Shown here in pieces: positions 1-7,083 of a stretch of 13,549 nucleotides of DNA. The stretch is from Clostridia bacterium. GTDB lineage: Bacteria; Bacillota_A; Clostridia; Oscillospirales; CAG-272. The stretch spans positions 1 to 13,549 of the forward strand of contig JAFVYX010000218.1 in NCBI GenBank assembly GCA_017500625.1, given 5' to 3'. Position numbers and translations under genes: made by a program. Position 1 is the first letter of the stretch, and every line of letters starts with the position of its first letter. The notes under the pieces are model-generated. The model ran no database searches, had not been told where the DNA came from, and saw only the letters and a list, made by a program, of their open reading frames with translations.

Positions 1-358
1 CATGTAGGCTCGAGCCTAGGAGGTGCCGGGGATGAAGCGTGAACGACTTTATACTGCCCTGTGGGCGCTGTTTTTCGGGTGCTGCCTGAGCTTTTCCGCC
101 CGCCAGGGCATTGCCCATCACGTCCTGGAGCAAAACGCCCGAGAGCGAGAGCCCCACCCCTGCAAGCATCGCCGCCAAGAGCCGCGGCAGACGGACGTAG
201 AGGAGGATGGCCCGCTCGGTCTCATAGCCCTCCCGCCCACAAAGACCCGCAAACAGCGAGGAGAGCGAGAGGTCGGCACTCCCGAGGGCCAGCGAAAGGC
301 AGGCCAAAAGAAGGAGAGCCACGGATAAAAGAAAAAGGGTAAGCGGATAGCGCTTCAT
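1..358 (-). CDS. FecCD-type ABC transporter permease, N-terminal fragment (partial, disrupted or cut by window edge)
   Basis: Inner-membrane permease subunit of a class that imports iron-siderophores, haem or cobalamin. The ATG at 358 overlaps the stop of the lipoprotein gene by 4 bp (ATGA), so the two are translationally coupled. Residues 5-26 form a hydrophobic first helix. RLPR at 56-59 followed by a second helix (about 60-78) and the SGVLLQ...NALA stretch (73-86) match the start of FecCD proteins. After NALA (around position 101) the family would continue with a proline/glycine-rich SPxxLGxxxGA stretch. Instead the frame reads GGKAQAAPEKQRPQGS and stays open, unlike the family, to position 1. 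Neither other minus-strand frame restores the family pattern. The usual length is about 330 residues, so most is missing. Family assignment is good; substrate is unknown. Confidence 0.7.
   Translation of the reverse strand, partial: MKRYPLTLFLLSVALLLLACLSLALGSADLSLSSLFAGLCGREGYETERAILLYVRLPRLLAAMLAGVGLSLSGVLLQDVMGNALAGGKAQAAPEKQRPQGSIKSFTLHPRHLLGSSLH
5..18. repeat. 14-bp perfect palindrome next to the window edge
   Basis: TAGGCTCGAGCCTA equals its own reverse complement. It directly abuts the AGGAGG at 18-23. It could be part of a terminator stem cut by the edge, a protein binding site, or a fold-back created at an assembly end; the sequence alone does not decide. Confidence 0.5.
18..100 (+). 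other. Possible start of a second, truncated gene (AGGAGG + ATG + hydrophobic segment)
   Basis: AGGAGG at 18-23 lies 8 nt before an ATG at 32. The first residues, MKRERLYTALWALFFGCCLS, have a basic start followed by a hydrophobic segment, as in a signal anchor or signal peptide. The hydrophobic stretch ends at about position 97-100. Beyond that the plus-strand frame is only the antisense of the FecCD gene (basic, proline-rich, implausible). This looks like the first about 23 codons of a different gene joined to the broken permease. I do not recognise a family, and chance cannot be excluded. Confidence 0.3.
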
Positions 359-1251
359 TCCTTCACCTCCTCGGAAAATACGCCGATCAGCGCGCGGTAG
401 GCCTCGGCCCAGCGCAGGCACGGCTTGTAATGAAAGAGCGCACGGGAGAGGATCGTCACGCGCCCCTCACGGACGGCGCGCAGGGCCTGCCACTCGGGGC
501 GGGAGAGAAGCGCCTCCACGTTGGCGCGTGCGGCGGCCTCGTCCCCCATCAGCGAGAAAAAGAGGTGATCGGGGTCGGCCGCTAGGATCGCCTCGATGGA
601 GAGGGTGTCGACAAGGAGGGGTGCCTCCTCGGCCAGGTTGCGGCAGCCAAGCTCCGAAAGCATGGCGGCAGCAAAATGGTCGGAGGGGAGCTTGGCCTTG
701 GTTGAGGCCGCCGTACCCCCCGCACGGATGAACACGATGCGCTGCCCGCGGGCCGCCGCGGCCTCGGGTGAGGCAAGGAGCGCGGTGATCTCACCGTCAA
801 GGGCGGTGAGCGCCTCCATGGCGGCGGTGTCCCCCGTGAGGGCGGTCATCGCGCGGAGGGTCTCACGGTAGTCGGCGTAGGTATCCACGTGGAAAAGGAG
901 AGTCTTGATCCCCGCTGCGCGGCAAAGCTCGGCCGCCGCGACCTGGGCGGGAACGTCGGCGGAGGCAATGACAAGGTTGGGCGCCAGCGAGAGCAAGCGC
1001 TCGGTATCAATGCGCTTGCCGGCCCCCCCGTCCACAAGGGGCGTTCCCTCGGGCACGAGACCGCGCTCAACACTCTCACGGACGGTGATCGCTACCTCTC
1101 CCCCCGCGTCCTGCCACGCCTCGGCAAGCGACGAAAAAAGGACCGCCACCCGCTTAGGGGCGGCGGCCGTTTCCTTGGGTGGCTCGGTGGCCGCACAGGA
1201 GGGGAGGAGCAAAAGCGAAAAAAGGAGTAAAAGCGAAAGGAGGCGCCTCAC
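355..1251 (-). CDS. ABC transporter substrate-binding lipoprotein (class III, iron/cobalamin type)
   Basis: Extracytoplasmic lipid-anchored binding protein for the adjacent FecCD permease, 298 residues. It begins with a basic, leucine-rich signal peptide ending in the lipobox LPSC, with the modified cysteine at residue 19. The mature part has the layout of class III binding proteins (BtuF/FepB/FhuD group): an N-terminal lobe with SSLAEAWQDAGGE, a helical linker, and a C-terminal lobe ending in a conserved-looking FHYKPCLRWAEAYRAL segment. The start is GTG at 1251, overlapping the stop of the upstream Fe-S reductase as GTGA, and the stop overlaps the permease start as ATGA. This shows tight coupling of the three genes. 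Substrate is not readable from sequence; iron-chelate, haem, siroheme-like tetrapyrrole or cobalamin are the family options. Confidence 0.8.
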   Translation of the reverse strand: MRRLLSLLLLFSLLLLPSCAATEPPKETAAAPKRVAVLFSSLAEAWQDAGGEVAITVRESVERGLVPEGTPLVDGGAGKRIDTERLLSLAPNLVIASADVPAQVAAAELCRAAGIKTLLFHVDTYADYRETLRAMTALTGDTAAMEALTALDGEITALLASPEAAAARGQRIVFIRAGGTAASTKAKLPSDHFAAAMLSELGCRNLAEEAPLLVDTLSIEAILAADPDHLFFSLMGDEAAARANVEALLSRPEWQALRAVREGRVTILSRALFHYKPCLRWAEAYRALIGVFSEEVKE

Positions 1252-2195
1252 GGGGCGGCCTCCGTGCGCTCACACAGCGGGGCCGCCAGAATGGCTTCTT
1301 GCTCGGCAAGGAGCGAGCCGTCACGGATCGCCCCCTCCAGGGCGGCAATGCCAAGGCGGTCCACCGTGGTGCCAAGGCGCTCCCCCTTGAAGCCGTTCTT
1401 GCGGTAAAAGAGAAGGATCGCAAGGAGCGTTTTCTCGACCTCCTCGGGATGGACGGGGAAGGAAAGGGGCGTTCCGTCATGGCGGGTCTTGCCCCACGTG
1501 CCGCCCACCGTCACAAGGCACACAACGTCACGCTCCTTCGGAAAGGCGCCAAAGGGACAACGCCCAACGCACAGGCCGCAGCTACGGCACACCGTGGGGT
1601 CAAGGGTGACAAAGCCGTCCTCTCCCCGCAAAATGGCACCCGAGCGGCAGGCCGCCGCCGCGGCACACGCGGGACACCCCCGGCAGGCGCTCTCATCGTA
1701 GGAGAGGAGTACGCGTGCCTCAATGCCGATATCGTTCAAGCTCGGCTTCATGCAGCTGTTGGGGCAGCCACCAATGCCGATCTTCAGCTTATGGGGGAGC
1801 GTTACCTCACGCATACCGAGATAAAAGCGCTCGTGAAGCCGCGCGGCCAAGGCCTGCGTGTCCATGTTCCCAAAGACGCAGGTCGTGCCCTTGCACGCCG
1901 TAATGGGGCGCACACGCGCGCCCGTGCCACCGAAGGAGAGGTGGCGCTCCCTGAGAAACGCCTCGGCCTCGTCAATGCGCTCGGCGGGGATCCCCACGAT
2001 CTCGGCCGACTGGCGCGATGTAAAGGAAACCTTACCGTTTCCGTAAATTTTCGCGCACTCGGCGATGGCATAGAGGTCGTCGGCCGTGTAAACGCCGCCC
2101 GCTGTGACCACACGGCCCGAGAAGCAGTCGGTGCCGCGGTTGCGGAGAAAGCCGCGCCCCTTCAGGGCGGTAACGGTCTCTCTTGAAAGAGCCAT
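1248..2195 (-). CDS. Small siroheme sulfite/nitrite reductase-like protein fused to a two-cluster ferredoxin domain
   Basis: Cytoplasmic redox protein of 315 residues. Residues 1-85 resemble the ferredoxin-like half domain of nitrite/sulfite reductases (NRGTDCFSGR, YGNGKVSFTSRQ). C101 and C106 (ACKGTTC) with C144 and C148 (GGCPNSC) form the expected [4Fe-4S]-siroheme ligand set. Two ferredoxin motifs follow: C171/C174/C177/C183 and C203/C206/C209/C213-P. The order resembles AsrC-like and other small clostridial sulfite reductase-like proteins rather than full-length assimilatory enzymes. The ATG at 2195 is preceded by AAGGAAG. It starts only 20 bp after the aroF stop with no terminator between, so it probably belongs to the aromatic operon. 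The true substrate (sulfite, nitrite or other) and the electron partner are unknown; no asrA/asrB partner is visible here. Confidence 0.8.
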   Translation of the reverse strand: MALSRETVTALKGRGFLRNRGTDCFSGRVVTAGGVYTADDLYAIAECAKIYGNGKVSFTSRQSAEIVGIPAERIDEAEAFLRERHLSFGGTGARVRPITACKGTTCVFGNMDTQALAARLHERFYLGMREVTLPHKLKIGIGGCPNSCMKPSLNDIGIEARVLLSYDESACRGCPACAAAAACRSGAILRGEDGFVTLDPTVCRSCGLCVGRCPFGAFPKERDVVCLVTVGGTWGKTRHDGTPLSFPVHPEEVEKTLLAILLFYRKNGFKGERLGTTVDRLGIAALEGAIRDGSLLAEQEAILAAPLCERTEAAP

Positions 2196-2215
2196 GATGT
2201 ACTTCCTTTCGTTAG

Positions 2216-3244
2216 TTATAGCGCCTCGGCAAGGTCAAGCACCAGGCGCTCGGTCTTTTCCCAGCCGAGGCAGGGGTCGGTGATGGAGCGGCCGTACACA
2301 CCCTCCTCGGCCTTGCCCGTACCGTCCTCAAGATAGCTCTCGATCATCAGACCCTTGACAAGACGCCCGATGTCGGCGTTCTGTCGGCGGCTCTCCACGA
2401 TCTCCTTTGAGATGCGGATCTGCTCCGCGTACTTCTTGCCCGAGTTCGCGTGGTTCACGTCCACGATCGCGGCGGGGTTCTTAAGCTCGCGCTTGGCGTA
2501 CAGCTCGGAAAGGCGGGAAAGGGTCTCGTAGTGGTAGTTCGGGTAGGAGTTGCCAAGCTCGTCCACGTAGCCGCGCAGGATGGCATGGGTGTAGGGGTTG
2601 CCCTCACTCTCGACCTCCCAGCCGCGGTAGATGAAGGCGTGGGCGTGCTGGCCGGCGGTGATCGAGTTCATCATGACCGAAAGGTCGCCGCTCGTCGGAT
2701 TTTTCATACCCACGGGGATCTTGAGGCCGCTGGCCGTCATGCGGTGGTGCTGGTCCTCCACCGAGCGCGCCCCCACGGCCACGTAGGAAAGCAGGTCGTC
2801 AAGGTAGCGGTGATTTTCGGGATAGAGCATCTCGTCCGCCGAGGTGAGGCCGGTCTCACGGAAGGCGCGCATGTGCAGCTCACGGACCGTGATGATGCCC
2901 TGCAGAAGGTCGGGCTTGCCCACGGGGTTCGGCTGGTGGAGAATGCCCTTGTAGCCGTCTCCTGTCGTTCTCGGCTTACCCGTGTAGATGCGCGGGATCA
3001 TGAGGATCTTGTCCTTCACGCGCTCGGAAAGCACCGCAAGGCGGCGGATATATTCAAGGACGCTGTCCTCGTTGTCGGCCGAGCAGGGGCCAATGACGAG
3101 CAAAAATTTGTCGCTCTCGCCCGTAAAGATCTTGGCGATCTCGGCGTCGCGCTCGGCCTTTTTCAGGCGGAGCTCCTCGGTCAGGGGGTATTCGGCCTTG
3201 ACCTCCTTCGGGATCGGAAGCTTGCGGATAAAATTCATATTCAT
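2216..3244 (-). CDS. aroF: 3-deoxy-7-phosphoheptulonate (DAHP) synthase, class I (AroF/G/H type)
   Basis: First step of the shikimate pathway: phosphoenolpyruvate plus erythrose 4-phosphate give DAHP, a metal-dependent cytoplasmic reaction. At 342 residues it is the size of the E. coli AroF/AroG/AroH group. Visible motifs are GPCSA (52-56), RIYTGKPRTTGDGYKG (85-100), the ARSVEDQHHRM...KNPTSGD region (159-187), DVNHANSGKK (262-271) and SITDPCLGW (320-328). The first of two close ATGs (3244 rather than 3238) is preferred because AAAGGAG lies 10 nt upstream of it. It follows tyrA by 23 bp. There is no fused chorismate mutase or ACT domain, so any feedback control would be within the barrel, as in the E. 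coli isozymes. Which aromatic amino acid inhibits it cannot be told; the symbol marks the family, not the isozyme. Confidence 0.95.
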   Translation of the reverse strand: MNMNFIRKLPIPKEVKAEYPLTEELRLKKAERDAEIAKIFTGESDKFLLVIGPCSADNEDSVLEYIRRLAVLSERVKDKILMIPRIYTGKPRTTGDGYKGILHQPNPVGKPDLLQGIITVRELHMRAFRETGLTSADEMLYPENHRYLDDLLSYVAVGARSVEDQHHRMTASGLKIPVGMKNPTSGDLSVMMNSITAGQHAHAFIYRGWEVESEGNPYTHAILRGYVDELGNSYPNYHYETLSRLSELYAKRELKNPAAIVDVNHANSGKKYAEQIRISKEIVESRRQNADIGRLVKGLMIESYLEDGTGKAEEGVYGRSITDPCLGWEKTERLVLDLAEAL

Positions 3245-3267
3245 GGCGGTGGTGCTCCTTTGGGATA

Positions 3268-4131
3268 TCAGCGTTTTTTCTTATCAAAGAGGGCGCGGCG
3301 CGCCGTGGAATGGCGCATGATCTCGCGCAGGGCCTCGCGGTTTTCGGTAGAGAGATAGTGGCGGATCTTGGCCATCTCGGCCTCAAAGAGGTCGATCTGT
3401 GCAAGCAGGGTGTCCTTATTGAGGAGGAAAAGCTCGCTCCACATCTCATCGTTCAGACGGGCGATGCGGGTCAGATCGCGGAAGCTGTCGCCCGTGTAGT
3501 CCTCAAGGTTGTCGTAGGACTTGGCCGTCATCAGCGACACCGCAATGCAGTGCGTGAGCTGGGAAACGTACCCGATGATCTCGTCATGCTCGGTGGGTGA
3601 GAGCGAGGAGATGCGGGCAAAGCCCAGCGTGCGTCCAAGATCCTCGCACAGCTCAATGGCCTCGGCGGTGTTCCTCTCCGAGGGGGTGACCACGTAGTTG
3701 GCGCCCGCAAAAATGGCCTCGTCGCTGTACTCAATGCCCGAGCGCTCGCGCCCCGCCATCGGGTGGGCGGCAATGAACTCCACGTCGGGGCGGAGCATGC
3801 CCTGGATCCTGTCAACGATGCAGGCCTTCACACCCGTGACGTCGGTGAGGATCGCTCCGCTCTTGAAAAGGGCCTGATGCTCCTCGATCCAGCGGATAAA
3901 CACCCCGGGATAGAGCGCGAACACAACAAGGTCGGCCTCCCCCACAAGGCGGGGATCGACCTCGGTCGTTCCCTCGGCCACAAGGCCGTGGGAAAGCGCA
4001 TAATCCACGGTTTTTTTGCTGCGGGTAATGGCCTTCACCGTAAAGCCCTGGCGCGTGAGCGACTGCGCGTAGCTGCCGCCGAGAAGCCCAAGACCGACGA
4101 TGAGAATGTTCATATCCTTATTTAGCTTCAT
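3268..4131 (-). CDS. tyrA: Prephenate dehydrogenase
   Basis: Converts prephenate to 4-hydroxyphenylpyruvate with oxidative decarboxylation, the committed step to tyrosine. The protein has 287 residues. The N-terminal Rossmann fold shows GLGLLGG (13-19), then TDVTGVK (96-102), HPMAGRERSG (123-132, with the catalytic-region histidine) and SQLTHCIA (190-197) at the start of the helical dimerisation domain. It is monofunctional: no chorismate mutase at the front and no ACT domain at the back, so allosteric tyrosine control is not evident. The ATG at 4131 overlaps the end of aroA by 14 bp and has GAGGTG 4 nt upstream, a little close. An alternative start at 4113 (MNILIVG) would have AAGGA almost touching the ATG and is less likely. 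NAD versus NADP preference is not certain. Confidence 0.93.
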   Translation of the reverse strand: MKLNKDMNILIVGLGLLGGSYAQSLTRQGFTVKAITRSKKTVDYALSHGLVAEGTTEVDPRLVGEADLVVFALYPGVFIRWIEEHQALFKSGAILTDVTGVKACIVDRIQGMLRPDVEFIAAHPMAGRERSGIEYSDEAIFAGANYVVTPSERNTAEAIELCEDLGRTLGFARISSLSPTEHDEIIGYVSQLTHCIAVSLMTAKSYDNLEDYTGDSFRDLTRIARLNDEMWSELFLLNKDTLLAQIDLFEAEMAKIRHYLSTENREALREIMRHSTARRALFDKKKR

Positions 4132-5329
4132 AAGTCACCTCAGCGCCTAACTGTGTTAGGATTTCAAAGTATTCTGGTAAACTTTTCTTTACGGCCTCGG
4201 CTCCCAGAACGGTGCCGCCGACGCTCGCAAGGAGCGTTGTGAGGGCCATCACGATGCGGTGATCGTTGTGGCCGTAAAGAGGAGACGACGGCGCCCTGAG
4301 CGTGCCGCCCTCCACCGTGATGCGGTCCTTTTCCACCGTCACGCGGACGCCAAGCTTTGAAAGCTCTTCGGCCATCGCCGCGCCGCGGTCGCTTTCCTTG
4401 ATCGAAAGGCGTGCGGTGTCAAGAAAGACGGCGCCGTTTTTGGCGGCCGCCACAGCCATGAGAATGGGGCCAAGGTCGGGGCAATCGGCCAGCGAGAGCG
4501 TGGGTGTGCCCGCCTCCAGCGCGGAAAAATACTCGCGGTACACGCGGTCGCCCTGGCGGCTCTCGGGGTCAAGCCCCGTCACGCGGACGTCGTGCCCAAG
4601 GACGCGGAGCGCCTCAAAAAAGGCGGCGTTTGAATAATCGCCCTCCACCGTGACCTCACAGGGAGTGAGGGCGCGGACGGGCTCTGCGTACAGAACCTCC
4701 CCCTCGGCGCGGACGGGCGCCCCGAAGCGTGAGAGCATTTCCAAGGTCAGATCGATATAGGAGCGGCTCTCAACGGGAGGCAGAAGGCGGAGCGTGCCGC
4801 CCTCCTCGGTCAGGGGCAGGGCAAAGAGAAGCCCCGTGATGAACTGACTGCTGACGTCGCCGCGGACGGCATACTCGCCGCCCGTAAGGCGCCCGCCGAC
4901 GGAGAGCCCGCCGTCTGAGAGCGAAAAGGTGAGTCCCCTCGCCTCGGCGATCTCGCGATAAACGGACAGCGGCCGCGCAAGAAGGCGCTCGCTCCCTACA
5001 AGGCGCGCGCCGTTGCCCGAGAGCCAGCACAGCGGCAGAAGAAAGCGGAGCGTGCTGCCGCTTTCGCGACAGGGAAGGGGAGCCGTCGGGCGCGCCGTGC
5101 GGACGTCAACGCCGCGGACGGTCGCTACGTCCCCCGAAATTTCAATGGAAGCACCGAGCGCGCGGAGGCAGTCGATCGTCGCCAGAATGTCCTCGGAGGC
5201 GGCAATGCCCGAAATGCGGGAAACGCCGTCCGAGAGCGCCGCCGCGATCAGCGCACGGTGGGCCATGCTCTTGGAGGGCGGGGCCGTCACCCTTCCGGCA
5301 AGGGGCCTCGGTACAATGGTAACGGTCAT
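4118..5329 (-). CDS. aroA: 5-enolpyruvylshikimate-3-phosphate (EPSP) synthase
   Basis: Sixth shikimate step: transfers enolpyruvyl from PEP to shikimate 3-phosphate. At 403 residues it is slightly shorter than the E. coli enzyme (427). Motifs in order are PSKSMAHR (18-25), ESGSTLRF (89-96), GDVSSQF (157-163), DCPDLGP (282-288, carrying the catalytic aspartate region), KESDR (311-315) and GHNDHRI (353-359). In the PEP/glyphosate loop the glycine is kept (G91), but the position matching E. coli Pro101 is phenylalanine (F96). ATG 5329 overlaps the aroQ stop as ATGA, indicating coupled translation; the 3' end overlaps tyrA. All key catalytic motifs are intact. Confidence 0.95.
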   Translation of the reverse strand: MTVTIVPRPLAGRVTAPPSKSMAHRALIAAALSDGVSRISGIAASEDILATIDCLRALGASIEISGDVATVRGVDVRTARPTAPLPCRESGSTLRFLLPLCWLSGNGARLVGSERLLARPLSVYREIAEARGLTFSLSDGGLSVGGRLTGGEYAVRGDVSSQFITGLLFALPLTEEGGTLRLLPPVESRSYIDLTLEMLSRFGAPVRAEGEVLYAEPVRALTPCEVTVEGDYSNAAFFEALRVLGHDVRVTGLDPESRQGDRVYREYFSALEAGTPTLSLADCPDLGPILMAVAAAKNGAVFLDTARLSIKESDRGAAMAEELSKLGVRVTVEKDRITVEGGTLRAPSSPLYGHNDHRIVMALTTLLASVGGTVLGAEAVKKSLPEYFEILTQLGAEVTYEAK

Positions 5330-5763
5330 GCCTTTGCCCCCTTGGCAAGCAAAAGGTCGATCGCCTCCGGGTAGCCGTCGGTGCCGTGGCCCGAGACCGT
5401 GGCGATGCAGGCGGCGCGGATATAGCTCACACGGCGGAAGTCCTCACGCGCATTCACGTCGGAGATATGCACCTCAACCGTCGGGATCGAGACCGCCTTG
5501 ACGGCGTCAAGGAGAGCCACGCTTGTGTGCGTGTAGGCGCCGGGGTTGATGACGATGCCGTCGTACCGTCCCAGCGCGCGCTGAATGGCCGTGACAAGGT
5601 CGCCCTCGGCATTCGACTGCACAAAGCGCACACGGACGCCCCTCGCCTTGGCGTGGGCGCGGATCTTCTTGAGAAGGTCTCGGTAGGTCTCGCGCCCGTA
5701 GTGGTCGGGCTCACGGATTCCGAGCATATTGAGGTTTGGACCGTTAATGACGAGTATCTTCAT
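5326..5763 (-). CDS. aroQ: 3-dehydroquinate dehydratase, type II
   Basis: Third shikimate step, dehydrating 3-dehydroquinate to 3-dehydroshikimate by the enolate route of the small dodecameric type II enzymes. The 145 residues match the family length. Seen are NGPNLNMLGIRE (7-18), the catalytic tyrosine Y22 in DHYG, QSNAEGDLV (49-57), INPGAYTHTSVAL (72-84) and EVHISDVNARE (97-107) with the catalytic histidine H99. AAAGGA sits 8 nt before the ATG at 5763. The start lies inside the last codons of aroE/aroK (20-bp overlap), and the stop overlaps aroA by 4 bp. Confidence 0.96.
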   Translation of the reverse strand: MKILVINGPNLNMLGIREPDHYGRETYRDLLKKIRAHAKARGVRVRFVQSNAEGDLVTAIQRALGRYDGIVINPGAYTHTSVALLDAVKAVSIPTVEVHISDVNAREDFRRVSYIRAACIATVSGHGTDGYPEAIDLLLAKGAKA

Positions 5764-7041
5764 GGAAAAAATCCTTTCGTATCAGAAGGGCGGCCTCCTC
5801 GGCTGTCCCCTCGTTCGGCACGCGCAGGTCGCACGTGGCAAGGTAGCGCCCGTAGCGCTCCTCGTAGCGGCGGCGGATCGCCTCGCGGGAGGAGGCCAGC
5901 GGACGGTCGTCCGTGGGCAAAAGCGCCGAAAGCGGGCGGTCGAGGAAATAGCGCCGCCCCGTACGGCCCAGCGCACGGACGTTCCCGTCGTCAAGGATCG
6001 CGCCGCCGCCCGTGGCAATGACGGCTCCCGTCACCCCATTGGCAATGCGGCTCACGACCTCACGCTCCAGCGCGCGGAAGCCGCTCTCGCCACGCTCACG
6101 GAAGATCGTGGGGATGTCGCAGCCCGCTGCCTTGACGATCTCGGCATCGGTATCGATGAAGGGGCGCCCGAGGTCCCTCGCAAGAAGCGCGCCGACCGTG
6201 CTTTTGCCGCTGGACGGCATACCCGTCAGGACGAGGTTCTCCTTCTCGCACGCCGCAAGCCGGAAGATGCGCGCGGTGAGCGCGTCGGTCTCGGGATCGG
6301 CGGCCACAGTGTCAAAGTCCTCACCAAGGAACACGCGGGAGGCCACCACCGCCTGACCGACCAGCATATAGAGCCCGCCCTCGGCGGGGATGCCCGCGGC
6401 CCGCGCCTCGGTCACAAGGTTGGTGCGGAGGGGGTTATAGACGGCGTCCACAACGCCAACAAGGCGGGGGAAGCGCAAAACGTCGATCGGTACCGCCGCA
6501 ATATGCTCGGCTCCGTCGGCGTACGGATACATGCCAACGGGCGTGGTGTTGAAGATGACCTCGGCATCGCTATGGAGCGTCACTGCCTCCTCGTAGGAGA
6601 CCGAGCCGCTTTTGGGGCGGCGCTCCACGGTAATGATGGCGGCTGCCCCCTCGGCCCTTGCCACCGCGCGGGCGGTGCGTGCCGTGCCCCCGTCACCAAG
6701 GACCATGACCTTGCGCCCGCCAAGCGAGATGCTGGCATGGCGCAAAAGCGAGAGCAGACCGTAAAAATCGGTGTTATAGCCGTAGAGCTTCCCGTTCTTA
6801 TTCACCACGGTGTTGACAGCGCCGATGTCCTTGGCCGCCTGGTGGATCTCTGTAAGATAGGGCATCACCGTCTGCTTATAGGGGATCGTGACGTTGATGG
6901 CCGAGAAGTCGCCCTTCTCCATAAACGGGCCGACCTCCTCGGGGGTAAGCTCCTTTAAGATATAGTCGTAGGAGGCGCACTTTGCGTGGATCTCCTGGAG
7001 AAGCTGTGCGGCAAATGCTCTCCGATCAGTCCGTACGTCAT
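5744..7041 (-). CDS. aroE-aroK: Shikimate 5-dehydrogenase / shikimate kinase fusion, with an apparent N-terminal frameshift
   Basis: Bifunctional enzyme for the fourth and fifth shikimate steps. In the main frame the dehydrogenase domain shows NVTIPYK with the catalytic lysine, GAVNTVV, GYNTD and the NADP loop VLGDGGTAR. The kinase domain, in about the last 165 residues, has Walker A GMPSSGKST, DTD, FRERGESGFRALE, TGGG and a lid RPL. The best start is ATG 7041, with AAAGGAGG 7 nt upstream. It reads MTYGLIGEHLPHSFS, the classical dehydrogenase N-terminus with the substrate-binding Ser-x-Ser, and must then shift -1 near 6992-6997 to reach EIHAKCASYDY. Restoring one G (AGG GAG for AGG AG) gives a normal protein of about 432 residues. 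The only in-frame alternative, TTG 7063, reads across the ribosome binding site, gives a non-homologous start and lacks Ser-x-Ser. Either a sequence error or a real lesion. Confidence 0.9.
6992..6997 (-). other. Site of apparent -1 frameshift (one G missing) in aroE
   Basis: Read on the minus strand, TCC AGG AGA TCC follows the start frame, while CAG GAG ATC CAC continues into the conserved dehydrogenase. Family pattern HSFSxEIH requires TCC AGG GAG ATC CAC. The local sequence is not a recognisable X-XXY-YYZ slippery heptamer, so programmed frameshifting is not supported. Confidence 0.75.
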
Positions 7042-7060
7042 ACGGCCGCCTCCTTTCGTT
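7042..7060 (-). promoter_or_regulatory. Ribosome binding site that fixes the aroE start
   Basis: AAAGGAGG on the minus strand, 7 nt before ATG 7041, is one of the strongest Shine-Dalgarno sequences in the window. It makes a start further upstream (TTG 7063), which would read through it, improbable. It lies in the 42-bp gap after aroC. Confidence 0.8.
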
Positions 7061-7083
7061 CAAAATGTAAGGTTTCTTTTACT

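Noticed and set aside
1179..2186. Plus-strand open frame of 335 codons opposite the Fe-S reductase
   Set aside because: No family resemblance, no ribosome binding site, and the opposite strand encodes intact cysteine motifs; shadow frame.
6985..7000. Programmed -1 frameshifting in aroE
   Set aside because: No slippery heptamer and no convincing downstream stimulatory structure at the joining point; a missing base is simpler.
7042..7063. TTG 7063 as the true start of aroE/aroK
   Set aside because: It would translate the ribosome binding site, gives a non-homologous basic N-terminus and loses the substrate-binding motif; the ATG 7041 frame clearly encodes the real N-terminus.
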